Part shown: in pieces, positions 11,216 through 22,227 of the stretch | Layout of the letters: every line of letters starts with the position of its first letter | How positions within the stretch are numbered: the first letter of the stretch is position 1 | Source: Bedellia somnulentella | Taxonomy: Eukaryota; Arthropoda; Insecta; Lepidoptera; Bedelliidae | DNA length: 64,000 bases | Direction: 5' to 3' | NCBI GenBank assembly: GCA_963576735.1 | Contig: OY755177.1 | Location: forward strand, 7,378,001 to 7,442,000 | Translations under genes and position numbers: made by a program | The notes under the pieces: model-generated | Database searches by the model: none | Seen by the model: only the letters and a program-made list of their open reading frames with translations | What the model was told of the DNA's origin: nothing

Positions 11216-11770
11216 CGTATATATGTCAGACAGTTATGACTTAAGAAATGACACATTGGTACATCCCCGCATTAGGATTAGAACCCACGCATCAGTGTAT
11301 ACGAAGTGAAATCTTATTCAGCAGCATTTCCCAACTTCCCGTAACCCGCACCGCATGACTATCGATGCGCGCACAACTTTTCGGACGGTGTTAGCCTACT
11401 TAGATAAAATTTAACAATATAAATTGTAATGTATGTTAGTAGTTGTCAGAGTTAGATTTATATTTATATGTTAAGGTAGTTTAGGATTTTGGTCTATAAT
11501 ACATGATTGAAGGAAACACACGTCTTTTATTTGTCAGTGGCGACGAGGATGGGAATAATTTTCATGAATTTTTATATTGAATACTGGAAATAAAAACGTT
11601 TATCAATAAGCAAAGATACATCATAAAAATAATTGTTTTTGAAAAAAAGTTTCCACTACAAAAAAATATTAATGAAAGTGATAATTTATTATATACGTAG
11701 GTCACCCTATAATTTTTATTTAGTTAAGAACTAACTGACAATGACAGGCCGAAATTTCAAAATGGCGACA
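11216..11770. other. intergenic DNA
   Basis: A weak family C-like block may occur at 11240-11340. Otherwise nothing is recognised. Confidence 0.35.
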
Positions 11771-12517
11771 TAGGCTTGGGTAGATCCAGCTCCGCGAGGT
11801 GATTCGAATCACCAGGTTCAGGCTCAGTTCCGGTACTGAATCCTCTTAACCGGGCCGGACCGCTTATCGAATCCGGCTCGGTTAAGGAATTCAGAACTGA
11901 ATCCAACAACCAAAAAATACCACGCTTACTTCGCGGAACGTAACGATTGCTATTGACATACATTTAAAAATCTATTAACTCATATGTATGATGATCCTGT
12001 TTGTGTACAGGCTAGGTTCGCTAACATACAAATATTAATATGTAAAAAAAATAACAATATTTAGAAACATCTTAACAAGATCTTATTACAATATCTACAC
12101 ATAAATACAAATCAGAAAGTTACACAACATAAAACACTATCGTATTTATAATATCACAATTATTTACTGACTTACCATTATTTATGAAAAGATTGATAAA
12201 TCAATTAAACGAAATTGGCAAACAAAGAACACAAAAGACTACTCTCTTTTCGTCTCTGTCACTCTAGTTCAAATTGTATTACATTTTTTCTTGTCTCGCT
12301 CTCACATTCAGCAAGCAAATGTAACGGTAATAATCAAACCGATCCTGAACCGGATGCCTGGGCCTGTTGTTCGAAAACAATAGAACCGAGCCGGTGCGGA
12401 GCGGCCCGGTTAAGCGAACTCGCACCTGATAAGAAAGAGTGGGGCCGGTTAGGCCAATCAGGCTCACACAGAGATTCGAATCATTTGAATCCACCGAGCC
12501 GGACCTACACACGGCTA
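11771..12517. mobile_element. hAT-type MITE with GGCGACA target duplication
   Basis: This 747-bp non-autonomous element is flanked by GGCGACA at 11764-11770 and 12518-12524, seven identical bases consistent with a hAT-style 7-8 bp target duplication. The ends are imperfect inverted repeats over about 45 bp: the left starts TAGGCTTGGGTAGATCC and the complement of the right starts TAGCCGTGTGTAGGTCC. Both subterminal regions are GC-rich, with repeated CCGGxxCGGTT motifs. There is no transposase. The frames 11757-11963, 12215-12676 and 12279-12548 are translations of this element. It ends 370 bp before the Rab27 start codon, so it may sit in the promoter. Confidence 0.75.
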
Positions 12518-12524
12518 GGCGACA

Positions 12525-12888
12525 GTAGTACCAGTCGCCGCCGGCCAAGTTATGATTGTGGATCTGTAATCTCTTTCTACTCTTACTCTATTAGTTTGTG
12601 GTGTGGTCTATCAATATCAATATCAATCTTCGCGCGCGCGTTCGATTTCGAGTTCAAGTCTTTCGAGTTCGATTGAATTAAATTGAATGGATGGGTGTAC
12701 GTACTTTATTACGGCTAAATAACTACTAAACTATTTAATAAGGTATTATTATTCTGAATTAACATTAAATTAAGACTATTATATTTTTAATGCACAACAT
12801 TTATAAGCAAGTTCTAGTAGTTATTGATACCTGTTGTGTTTAGTTCAATCTGTTTTAAAGTATTTAATTTTGTTAGATTGGAGCTAAA
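12525..12888 (+). promoter_or_regulatory. Rab27 upstream region, probable 5' untranslated sequence
   Basis: Between the hAT-type MITE and the Rab27 ATG there is a (TCAATA)n-like run at about 12608-12626, a CGCGCGCGCG run at 12630-12639, and TTTTGTTAG just before ATTGGAGCTAAAATG. The last could be a splice acceptor at about 12876, so the 5' leader may have its own intron. No TATA box or clear initiator was identified. Confidence 0.35.
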
Positions 12889-13038
12889 ATGATGATGGAC
12901 TACGATTACTTGATCAAACTGCTGTGTGTCGGTGATTCAGGTGTCGGGAAGACTAGTTTTTTATACAAGTACACTGACGGGGTCTTCCATACGCAATTCA
13001 TATCAACAGTTGGTATTGATTTTCGGGAGAAAACTGTT
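12889..13038 (+). CDS. Rab27: Rab27 coding exon 1
   Basis: Fifty codons from ATG to the donor TT|GTAAGT, phase 0. It contains the P-loop and the effector region TVGIDFRE. The open frame continues past the donor to 13152 but loses similarity there. Confidence 0.92.
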
Positions 13039-16000
13039 GTAAGTACTCAATTAGTAATTTTGCGTGGTTTATATAGGAAGATTTCGGTCTTTGATTTCCT
13101 TCCTTTCTCTGTCTCTAACCTAAAACACAGCTTATGTCCATTAGAGTATTAAATTGGTTAACAATTTTACTACACAAAGAAAAAGTAATCCTCAACTCTC
13201 TATATACAATATTTTTAGTTAAGCAACATCTTCACCACAGTTCAACCTGTTATGCTGATGTTGTTTGATATATGTTAAGACTGATTTCATTTTTATCTCT
13301 TTCCCAATTAAGTCCTCAATTTAAATTTATTTCTTAAATTTTAATTTCAGATGTATCAGATGAAGGGCAGACAATCTCGCATTCACCTTCAGCTCTGGGA
13401 TACAGCTGGGCAAGAAAGGTGACTTTCTTTCTATTAATTAAAGAAACCCTCTTAGAATGCCACTACCCCTTTCTACCCATGGGTGTTGTTAGTAGCCACT
13501 AAGAATATAATAATAAATAATGCAATGTAATGGTAAATACCTTAGAAGTAACGAAGCCTCAGAGAAGAAACAAAAGAGATAGAGATAGAGAATGGGTTCT
13601 AAAAAAAGCAGTAGCTGACATCCAAGAAATTGTGAGGTCACCTAAAAGTAAAAGAAAGAAATACCCTTACAAAAAATAAATGAGATCCCACCAAAAACAT
13701 TAAATGTAAAAAAATGCCAAGTCTCTCGATGCAGTCTTTCCATCGTAAAAAGTTTTGAGATCTCATAGAAGCCAAGTCCTATTCAAAATATTTCGTAGTT
13801 ATAAATCAACATTTAGTAATTGTATCAATAGTTTTCTTTATATTATAATTACAGTGATTTGGCAATGAGCACAGGAAGAAACAAATAAAACGGCATATTT
13901 GGAGGAGTTGAAAGTTACACACACCGCATGCGTAAACATTAATATCACAAAATTAATTTTCTTTTGGTTTATCCGTGTCGTCCCAACCGAATTTCGGCAA
14001 CGGCAGTAAGTCTTAGTGCACTCTCGATTCATTTACTTTCATAAAGCGATGGCCCGTAAGGTATTCTTAATTATTGTATTGGAGCATGTAGTCGGTAGTG
14101 ACCATCATGATTCACACATAACAAATAATCTGATCACTGGTCTCGTCAGTAACATTTGCACATAATTCCAGGCAGCAAGCAGCTTTTAATTTGTGCTCAT
14201 TGCCAAGTCACTTTAATTATAATATAAAGAAAACTATTGATACAATTACTAAATGTTGATTTATAACTACGAAATATTTTGAATAGGACTTGGCTTCTAT
14301 GAGATCTCAAAACTTTTTACGATGGAAAGACTGCATCGAGAGACTTGGCATTTTTTTACATTTAATGTTTTTGGTGGGATCTCATTTATTTTTTGTAAGG
14401 GTATTTCTTTCTTTTACTTTTAGGTGACCTCACAATTTCTTGGACGTCAGCTACTGCTTTTTTTAGAACCCATTCTCTATCTCTATCTCTTTTGTTTCTT
14501 CTCTGAGGCTTCGTTACTTCTAAGGTAGACAAGTCTGGGCGATATATACTTCGGAGTCGATTATATTCAGTAAACATAGACTTATAGACTTGCATGTCAT
14601 CCCAATTCTCCACTACATAATGGACGACAGCACGCCTAATATCGTTTGACGACTGAAAACTCCCATACATGCTGTATGACAACGAATGAAATAAACACGA
14701 CCCATCTCCAGGAATAGAGATGACTCTGTGTGGACAAAGGTCGCCATTTATGTACAATATTTCACGTTCCATTACACTATATTTACAATTACTTCTATAA
14801 CAATAGGGCTTAAACTTATAAATATATGCAAACTAAATAGAACTAAACTAACTAACAAATAACTAACTAAATAAATATATATCTACTAACTTACAAACTA
14901 TAACTAAACTAAACTAAATAACACGTAAAGTTCTCCGAATATCAATTATCACTACAATATTTTTTAGTTTCGAAATGGGTTTTCATAGACAGATGATCGC
15001 TATCAAATGAAAATTATCTAATTAATTATTTTGAAGTACTACTTACACTGCGCTTTGTAACGAAACCATAGCGCGATTCAGACAGGTACAACGCCATCTA
15101 TCGAGCGCGCATACAATATTTATCGCAATACAATGGAGATTTAGCTTTATTAATTTAATGAACTTTATGTATTAATTTGTATTAATGGTAGTCTATGTAT
15201 TACATTTATATTATTCTTTTCTATTCTATGTATGTATTCATCCAATTGAATAGGTACTTGAACAACGAACAAAGTTAACAATGCAGTCAAAATCCATACA
15301 TAATGTTCTTGCCAAACCGCAAATATAAAATTGTTTTCTATGGCATATAATTTTTTAATGTTTTTATAATTTTTCCTTTATATGTGGCTAATGACCTATC
15401 TTGGTGCAAAATTTGAAGTTTCTAAGTCTGCTAGAAGTACTTTAGATTTTTGATGATCTGTCAGTGAGTCAGTGAGTGACAAAATGGTGTAACTTTGATC
15501 GACCGTAACTCCTAAACTATTAATTCATTTGGCGTGTAATTTCGAACTTAAGCTTGTTCTAATGCCTACTATTATTCACCGAAAACCTAAACTCCTAGCT
15601 TTGTCCACGTCGAAGATATAGGGGGGGCGAAACAGCCGCGAACCGCTTCGAGAAAAGATGGTACGGCCGTGCCCGTTTTGCTCGAGACTTGGCAGGGGCA
15701 CTGCCGTGCCCCCAGATAACAACATGAAAGCAAAATTTTAGAAACGCATTCAAAATTAGAGTGAAAAAATAAAAAAGTAACCGTTTGAAAAATGGAACAC
15801 TAGGATGATATGAGTTAATGTTTTTTTGTTATTCTGTTTATAAATTACTAATTCCATTGTCTTTTTTAATATTTTTTCTCTGTTTGTTTTTCAGCTCAGT
15901 TATGTATTTGTGTGTTGCATGAGTTTCTTTTCTGCTGCTTTTCTTTTTAACTATAACTTTTAATACTATTTGGCTGGAGAACAAGCCCTTATTCTACAAT

Positions 16001-19000
16001 CTTTTTACTTCTCAAATTAATAGCCAAAGTATAGGTAGGTTTGCACGAACTTATTTCTTAGTACGATACCTTGTCCTGTGATCTCATACATGCCCTAATG
16101 TGTTGGGTACATAATTATACATCAAGCATCTGGCAAACAATAAACTCTTACTAAATATAGAAATGTCATTCCTCCCATTTATTTCCACACTAAGCAGCTG
16201 AAGCCTACCCTATATCCCTATGTAGGCACCCTGATTTGGCCGTAGTCTATCACACTGGACGAGTATAGGTTGGAAAACATGAAATATAACTTAATGACTA
16301 ATAAAATAACTTGCTCATTAAAATACAGATATGTTTCAGATTTCGTAGTCTCACCACAGCATTTTATCGAGATGCAATGGGCTTTCTGTTGCTGTTTGAC
16401 TTAACCAATGAAGCATCATTTTTAGAGGTCCGGAATTGGATTGAACAATTAAAGGTAATATTTCATACGGCTGGGATTAATAAATTAAATCAGGGCCTGT
16501 CCCTATGATAAATATTTCATTCAATGGGCTAATTATGTAAGATCAATGGAAGGAAAAATATTTCTTGGAAAATGTTACCTCCTACTTTTGCATGCTTCTG
16601 CATTGGAAAGTACAAATATCAACATAAATGGAATGCACATCATACACCTCTGTAATACTAAATTACTTTACTCTCTACTCGCTCAATTACTTCTCATCCA
16701 AAAAAACCTCATAATATAGCAAAGGGCTATCCAAAGAGCACAGGAAAATTCTATTGCAGGCTTTCCTCCATAGGAACCATATATGAACTAACATAATTGT
16801 CATAGCCAGGTTCATTGCACGCATAACTGTTGGCTGTTGAAGCGTGTAGATTCTGAAGTGTTGGCCACAACCGAGATATGCAGTTTCCTAGGCCTCCTAC
16901 AAAGTGGAATGAATACTGTGTTTTCGTCGCAGTGGTTGTTTATTAGCTGAATAACAACTAAGTCGCCATTTTTCATTTCGTGCAACATATTAAATGCAGT
17001 CAAGAAAATTTAAGGGCTGAATTGTGTCTAATTACTATAAATTTGTAGAGCATTGGCATGGATGAAATATAACTTCTTTTTGGATTTGATTTCAGACGCA
17101 CAGCCTAACTGACGACCCAGACATAGTTCTCTGCGGACACAAATGTGACTTGCAAGACAAACGGCTAGTGAATGGGAATCGCGCCAGAGAGTTTGCCAAA
17201 AACTACCATCTCCTGTATTTGGAGACCAGTGCCAAGACGGGACAGAATATTGATCATGCTATAGACTTGCTGCTGGACAAGATTATGCGCAGGTGAGTCA
17301 TCAACTTTTAAGTTACTGTAAATTGTTGAAGCTTTTAGCTTATAGTAAGTTATGGCTATTTTGCACTATTGAAATTGTAAGCTAACTCATTTACATTCAC
17401 ATGCTGTGTGTTAGTCTCACCGCTTGTTGTGTTTTTTTTTTCTGCTTATAATCTACTTCAAAGTCGTCATTATTGTTTGAAATATCAGCGCATCTGTTTA
17501 TTAGTCATCCTGTCATGTCATAATCAATCATACATACGTGTCCTGAAATAAAGATCTAAGTTATCTTTGATAGGCGAATCTCGGTAACAATATTATTTCA
17601 CTGGACCATTTTGGATTACCGGGACATTATCTGAATACACAAAGTATTTAAACAACAGTGTTGCAGCACAAGTAGGAGATCCATTTTTTAACAAACATAT
17701 TTTAAATCTGCTTACAATCCAGCTAATTAGCAAAATCGCTACCACAAAAAAATTACTATAAAAAATACTGTTATGGAAAATATTTTATCGCCCTTATGTA
17801 TATAATGACTAGAAAATATAAGGGTTTTGCGATTGAATAAAAACTTTTTTTCAATACCTATATTTAGCGTTCTTACCACAATCTTTTGTTGAGTACCCCT
17901 TCCCATTCCACCAATTTTTACAGTTCCTCCTTTACCGTCCAGGCTGTACAACTATGGAACGGTCTTCCTGTAGAGGTGCGATTAGCCAAGTCTCTCCCTA
18001 TTTTCAAGAAAATGGTAAAAAAACACTTCCTCTCCGAAACACTATAATATTATTTGTGTTGCATACAAAAGTTTATATATTCTATTATATATTATGTGGT
18101 AAAATGTATATATGCATTTTATTTAAAAATCTTTATATATATTGCATATGTATTGTATTTATTGAATATTATTTATTTTATGGTATACTATCTGTATCTG
18201 TAAGTGTATTAGAACTTAATAAATATTTAGTAATATTTAAAATAGATAGATAATAGTTTGATGAATAATTTTAGTTTTTAAGCAAATCAGTTTAATTTAT
18301 TGGACATCTACCGAACATGTTTTTAATCCAGCAAATCTTTCCATTAATGGGTTGTCTGGAAGAGATCGCTCTTAGTGTTGTACTTTGTACTTTGGCTTTT
18401 ATACCGATCTTTTTTTGTAATTGTTGTTTTTTTTTGTAATGTGCAATAAAGAGTTTTATTATTATTATTATTATCTAAAATTCCTTAAGCAGTAAAGCCT
18501 CAGTTATTTTTGCCTAGAAAAAAAGGAAAATAAAACATACTACATGGCTTTCGTTAATTTTCAAATTACTGTATTCCTTAGTTCACAAAGAGTAGCACTG
18601 CACATTTATATAGTAAATAATATATCTATTCAATAAATACGCCCCTTTATACTTGTCTTATACATTAGAGCGTATTTCACTGCATTTTTAGTCCTGTTTT
18701 GGATATAACTTATTATCTGGACCTTACATAATGTCATGATTGGAGTTTGTATAGCTAAAACATGATGAATATTTTTTAATTAGATATTTTATTTTAAAAT
18801 CTCATAAGCCTCAAAAGTTAGATGCTTCTGGCTTTTATGATATTTTTTGCAAAGCTTAAAATGGCCAAGTTGTTGTTTGATTTATGTGGTTTATTAATAT
18901 TATAGAAAGTACGAGGGCGGGTCAATAAGTCCGTGACTTTTGGAATAAAACACAGACTTTTTGATAAAAAAATAATTTATTGTTCAACGTAGTCTCCCTT

Positions 19001-21066
19001 GAGCTCTATATACTTTGTCCTACGCTTCCCCAATTTTTTTATCCCTTCCAAAAAAAATTATTTGTCTAGGTCCTCAAAATAGGCCTTTGTTTGCGAGATG
19101 ACTTCATCATTGGAGTCAAATCTTTTTCCACCTAGCCATTTCTTCAGGTTTGGGAACAAGTAGTAGTCGCTCGGAGCCAAACCTGGAGAATAGGGCGAAT
19201 GAAGGAGCAATTCATAGCCCAATTCATGGATTTTGCCATGGCAACTGCACATGTGTGCACCCTTGCATTGTCTTGGTGGAAAAGAACTTTTTTCTTGGCC
19301 AAATGAGGTCGGTTTTTTTTTCAAACAGTCATTGAAACGGTCCAATAAGTTGGCATAATATTCCCCATTTATTGTTCTTCCCTTTTGTAGGTAGTCAATG
19401 TGGATTATCCCGCGTGCATCCCAAAAAACAGTCGCAATAACTTTATTGGCTGACAAACCCACCTTGGCCTTCTTTGGCGCCGATTCACCCTTAGAAACCC
19501 ACTGAGTTGACTGTTGTTTGGTCTCTGGTGTGTTGTGATGGATCCATGTTTCGTCCACGGCAAAAACTCCTCCACATTGCAATTAAATAACGCCAAACCT
19601 TCCTGTGAAGTTGTTACACGATTGCGTTTGTGGTCGACTGTGAGCAAACGCGGCTCCCATCTTGCGGAAAGCTTTTTCATGCCATGCGAGATCCCTACGG
19701 TTTCCACAATCTCTCGCACTTTCAATCTTCGGTCGGCCAACACCATATCGTGAATTTTTTCGATTGTTTCGGGTGTAGAGACCTCAACTGGGCGTCCAGG
19801 ACGTTCGGCATCTTCAGTGCTTGTACGGCCACAACGAAATTCAGTAAACCACTTTTTTACCATTCAAATCGATAGTGCAGAGTCCCATAGTATTTATCAA
19901 GCTTAGCCTTGGTCTCGGTAATGGTTTTTTTCGCAAGAAATAATGCTTATTAATCACACGAAATTCACTATTCCATTTTCTGTTAAAAATTAGACAGGAG
20001 TCGACTGACAGATGCCTGGTCACAGGAGCACTGTTGCTGTTTCAGTAAAAAGGTCAGAAATTCAAAAAGTCACGGACTTATTGACCCGCCCTCGTAAATT
20101 ATTATAATACCTAAGTGGTATAAGATAAAGATCGATGTTATGTGACGTTGTTTTAAAAAAAAACTGTGTGCTTTAGTGTGTGTTTAGCTTCAGTTGCTAC
20201 GCTTTGCATTTGCATGTATTTAATATGCCTGATCTGCGTTTTGTTAAGGTAGGTAATTCATTATATTCATATTATATTATAGTGATCAATGAAAATATTA
20301 CTTGTCTTAACAGTCTAGCGGGCATTGTTTGCAGAAGTGATGTTCCTCACCTTTGGCCTATGATTTTAGAAATGGTTTAAAACCTTAGGATGCTTTTTTC
20401 TTTTATAGTTAGTTTGCTGACTTGAGAAAAGGAAAGTTAACTCAAAAACTCTACTTAAACGTTCACGCCCCATAACCTCAAAAAGGTCGGCAGAGGTACT
20501 AATACTTCTGAACATCACGTGACGTTGTCACCTGGTTTTCAGAGTACCCACGTTTTGCTTGGACACATGATAGGGGGCAGACCTATCGCCGTTTTGTACA
20601 AATGCACTGTCACATGACGAAGTAAATCTTAGGCTCGTGGGTTTCATCACGATATTTTCTCTCATCATAAATCATTGTCACATATTACTTTAAGAAAAGA
20701 CTCATTGGTGTAGACTCTGAATTTATACCCAGGCCTACTCTGGTTGCTGCGCGCTTGTTCTGCCCACTGAGCTAAGATTATCGCGACCATAAACGAAAAT
20801 AGAAAGTCAAATAACGTATCCTAAAAATATATTATAGGTATTTTTTTTCTGACTGTAAAAACGGTTTATAACCTCATTCATTCATCACATGTATTATTAT
20901 AACATCTGGAAACTCCATTTGGTTTATACAATTTTTACCATACTTTCTAATACATTTCAGGATGGAATCTTCAGTGGAATACGCAATGATGTGTGCCTCG
21001 GGCAGACGTAGACAATCCCTGCAGAGACTACAAGCAAGACAAGATCGAAACGCATGTATCTGTTAA
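12889..21066 (+). CDS. Rab27: Rab27 small GTPase (five coding exons)
   Basis: Rab27 is a small GTPase on secretory vesicles that recruits tethering effectors for regulated exocytosis. Joining 12889-13038, 13351-13418, 16340-16454, 17096-17292 and 20961-21066 gives 211 residues and a stop at 21064. All introns are GT-AG and the phases agree. Visible motifs: P-loop GDSGVGKTS (residues 15-23), switch I with [11 protein letters not shown] (37-47), WDTAGQERF (66-74), the Rab27-typical [20 protein letters not shown] (76-95), ETSAKTG in the base-binding G5 loop, and a C-terminal Cys-Ile-Cys for double geranylgeranylation. The length is slightly under the roughly 221 residues of the mammalian proteins, mostly from a shorter loop before WDTAGQE. 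Oddity: the guanine-specificity box reads HKCD where NKxD is expected. The Met-Met-Met start at 12889 is the first in-frame ATG. Introns 2-4 are filled with mobile elements. The identification is secure at family level. Confidence 0.93.
13351..13418 (+). CDS. Rab27: Rab27 coding exon 2
   Basis: The acceptor TTAATTTCAG and the donor AAAG|GTGACT bound 68 nt encoding [20 protein letters not shown] and QE, plus two bases of an Arg codon. It carries the DxxG motif. Confidence 0.9.
13452..13505 (+). repeat. SINE-like family A head fragment
   Basis: CTTAGAATGCCACTACCCCT and CTACCCATGGGTG match the head of family A. It lies 34 bp inside intron 2 of Rab27. Confidence 0.5.
13538..14527. repeat. long inverted duplication, 336-bp arms, in Rab27 intron 2
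   Basis: The arms 13538-13873 and 14192-14527 are inverted copies of equal length, differing at only a few sites, separated by 318 bp. Each arm carries the 3' end of an OTU-domain ORF and its downstream sequence (GAGATCCCACCAAAAACATT in the left arm). The right arm continues into the larger OTU frame and the left arm does not. A transcript of the intron would fold into a long hairpin. Confidence 0.85.
13542..13679 (+). pseudogene. duplicated 3' end of the OTU-domain ORF
   Basis: This 46-codon fragment in the left arm encodes the same basic tail as the minus-strand ORF (…[15 protein letters not shown]…KKYPYKK stop), with Val to Ile as the one change I noted. It has no start and no OTU domain. 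It exists only as part of the inverted duplication. Confidence 0.75.
14386..14772 (-). CDS. OTU-like cysteine protease domain protein, truncated, element-derived
   Basis: A 128-codon intact frame on the strand opposite to Rab27. Residues 17-32 include [18 protein letters not shown], the OTU catalytic signature with Asp and Cys in DGSC, and helical sequence follows ([14 protein letters not shown]). OTU domains are usually about 120-150 residues and end with a catalytic His. Here the fold stops after about 80 residues and is followed by a Lys/Arg-rich tail, so the His half is missing and activity is unlikely. Similar OTU frames occur in insect repeats, and a related 3' fragment sits at 24310-24440. 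A remnant of a transposon gene is more likely than a host gene nested in the intron. Confidence 0.6.
   Translation of the reverse strand: MEREILYINGDLCPHRVISIPGDGSCLFHSLSYSMYGSFQSSNDIRRAVVHYVVENWDDMQVYKSMFTEYNRLRSIYRPDLSTLEVTKPQRRNKRDRDREWVLKKAVADVQEIVRSPKSKRKKYPYKK
14780..16330. other. Rab27 intron 2, mostly unclassified repeat-like DNA
   Basis: This part of intron 2 has no coding frame. The block at about 15360-15730 (around GATGATCTGTCAGTGAGTCA and the GC-richer 15600-15720 segment) resembles interior sequence of common lepidopteran non-autonomous elements, but I found no ends. Confidence 0.35.
16340..16454 (+). CDS. Rab27: Rab27 coding exon 3
   Basis: The acceptor ATATGTTTCAG and the donor TTAAAG|GTAATA bound 115 nt. 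It completes the Arg of QERF and encodes [20 protein letters not shown] through WIEQLK, the most Rab27-specific part of the protein. Confidence 0.92.
16455..17095. other. Rab27 intron 3
   Basis: A 641-bp intron. No repeat or RNA recognised. The minus-strand frame 16812-17003 has no supporting feature. Confidence 0.6.
17096..17292 (+). CDS. Rab27: Rab27 coding exon 4
   Basis: The acceptor TTTGATTTCAG and the donor CGCAG|GTGAGT bound 197 nt from [19 protein letters not shown] to LLLDKIMR. It includes the G4 box (HKCD) and the G5 box (ETSAK). Confidence 0.92.
17904..18474 (+). pseudogene. LINE 3' end with ORF2 C-terminus
   Basis: 17904-18047 encodes 47 residues and a stop: [20 protein letters not shown], then [17 protein letters not shown]. 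This LWN-LP-x-x-x-R, S-L-x-x-F-K pattern is typical of the extreme C-terminus of CR1/L2-like non-LTR polymerases. A 3' untranslated stretch follows and ends in AATAAAGAG and an (ATT)n run at about 18455-18474, as expected of a LINE tail. It lies in intron 4 of Rab27, same strand. The open frame 17954-18253 is a shadow in another frame. Confidence 0.7.
18912..20094 (-). mobile_element. mariner transposon, inactive copy
   Basis: The element is flanked by TA at 18910-18911 and 20095-20096. Its terminal inverted repeats start CGAGGGCGGGTCAATAAGTC and match over about 28 bp (CGAGGG... through GTGACTTTT). At 1183 bp it is close to the usual 1.3 kb, less some deletions. The transposase lies on the minus strand. 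It is inserted in intron 4 of Rab27, antisense to the gene. Confidence 0.93.
19058..19990 (-). pseudogene. mariner transposase, frameshifted
   Basis: The pieces in order are an N-terminal helix-turn-helix part ([13 protein letters not shown], then [20 protein letters not shown] in another frame), [20 protein letters not shown], a gap after VETVGISHG, then [20 protein letters not shown]. The catalytic part has [14 protein letters not shown] and ATVFWDARG, and the third-acid region [20 protein letters not shown]. The sequence between FGQEKS and KIHELG is frameshifted, replacing the expected second catalytic stretch. At least three frame breaks and an internal deletion make it inactive. It clearly belongs to the mariner family (DD34D type). 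Confidence 0.9.
20455..20785 (-). repeat. tRNA-derived SINE family C copy
   Basis: A minus-strand copy in intron 4 of Rab27. It runs from ACGTTCACGCCCCATAACC through GGCAGAGGTACTAATACTTC to a head region with GTTCTGCCCACTGAGCTA (complement of box A). Confidence 0.75.
20961..21066 (+). CDS. Rab27: Rab27 coding exon 5 with prenylation motif
   Basis: The acceptor TAATACATTTCAG is followed by the last base of Arg, [10 protein letters not shown], a basic stretch ([18 protein letters not shown]) and ACIC, then TAA at 21064. The Cys-x-Cys end is the double geranylgeranylation site that anchors Rab27 to vesicles. Confidence 0.9.
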
Positions 21067-21744
21067 AGGCCTTTCTTGACTGTGATTATTTTTGGATGAA
21101 ACTATTGCTATTTGTACTGTCAATATGCACACATTCCATGTTTTTATACCTTATCGGTAATCATCATCACAAGTATATCAATAATTATATCTGCAACAGC
21201 CCTGTTTCTTTTTAATATTTACAACAGGGTTGTTGATTTTACAAGTAACTATTGTACCTTAGATTTTGAGGTTTTTGTGATTACTCCTGAAATTTCTAGT
21301 CAAAACTTTTAGTTAAGCTATCTGAAGTGTAATATCAAATAGCATCACAATTAATAGTGCCCTTCTATCGTTTTCAGAACAATTGGGACAGGGTAATTAA
21401 AATATTATGGTGTGTAAAATAGAATGCACGCAAAATAATGAAATTCGACGATCTCATTTTTAGCTCTGGCTGTACCTAAAGCCAAATGATTAAATGTTTT
21501 TAAATTAATTGTTTTTTAAATTAAATGCCAAATATTCAAAAGCAGAAAAGTATTGTAGTTTTCAAACCATTGTTGGTTTTTATAAGTTTATAGTCCATAT
21601 TTCTACGTTTGATTAAGCTAAATATTATTTGTATATATTTTTAAGTAATTATCCTGTCGTTTTGGACAAGTTTAGGCAGGAGCAGATATATACATATTTT
21701 ACTAATAAACATGTTAAAAGAAAATCAGTCCCTTCATCTGCAGC
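21067..21744 (+). other. Rab27 3' untranslated region (extent uncertain)
   Basis: Non-coding DNA directly after the stop. I found no well-placed AATAAA before the MITE at 21749, although AATAAA-like hexamers occur at several downstream positions (for example about 23849), so the polyadenylation site is open. Confidence 0.4.
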
Positions 21745-21748
21745 AATT

Positions 21749-22223
21749 CGGTATGCAAAGTTTTTTTTTGGTATTTATAAAATATTTGTATTCGATAGTA
21801 AACACGAAAATAAAAGAATAGTTTCAATATTATTCATTTAAAGTGAGTAATTGTAAAGATATGTTTTTCATCACTTAACGTGCAAGTCGTTACGTGATTT
21901 TATCGATCGATGACGTCGAATGAAGCGAAATGTTTAGTAAAAATGTTGCTGATTGCAAAAAAATCACCAATTTCTCGAATGATATTATTACGATATTATT
22001 GAATAAACCTATTTATAACCTATGATTTTCAGTATTTTATTGATAAACTGCAAAAACGGATGTCTTAAAAATGACATTGAAGGTCAAACCTGTTACAGTT
22101 TTTTGATACAATAAAGGTCATCATAGCTTTATTTGATTTAATTCCAAGAAAATATTGTTTAAAACCATAATATCTTGAAATGGTTTTCTAATCAGCATCA
22201 CTTTAGTAAAACTTTGCATACCG
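21749..22223. mobile_element. MITE family M1 with AATT duplication
   Basis: A 475-bp element with inverted ends CGGTATGCAAAGTTTT / AAAACTTTGCATACCG, flanked by AATT at 21745-21748 and 22224-22227. The second intact copy (47053-47540) has the same ends and the same AATT flanks. It is AT-rich and non-coding. It may fall in the 3' untranslated region of Rab27. Confidence 0.85.
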
Positions 22224-22227
22224 AATT

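Noticed and set aside
12215..12676. 153-codon open frame upstream of Rab27
   Set aside because: It lies mostly inside the hAT-type MITE, and its composition follows the repeated CCGG motifs. There is no domain or splice support.
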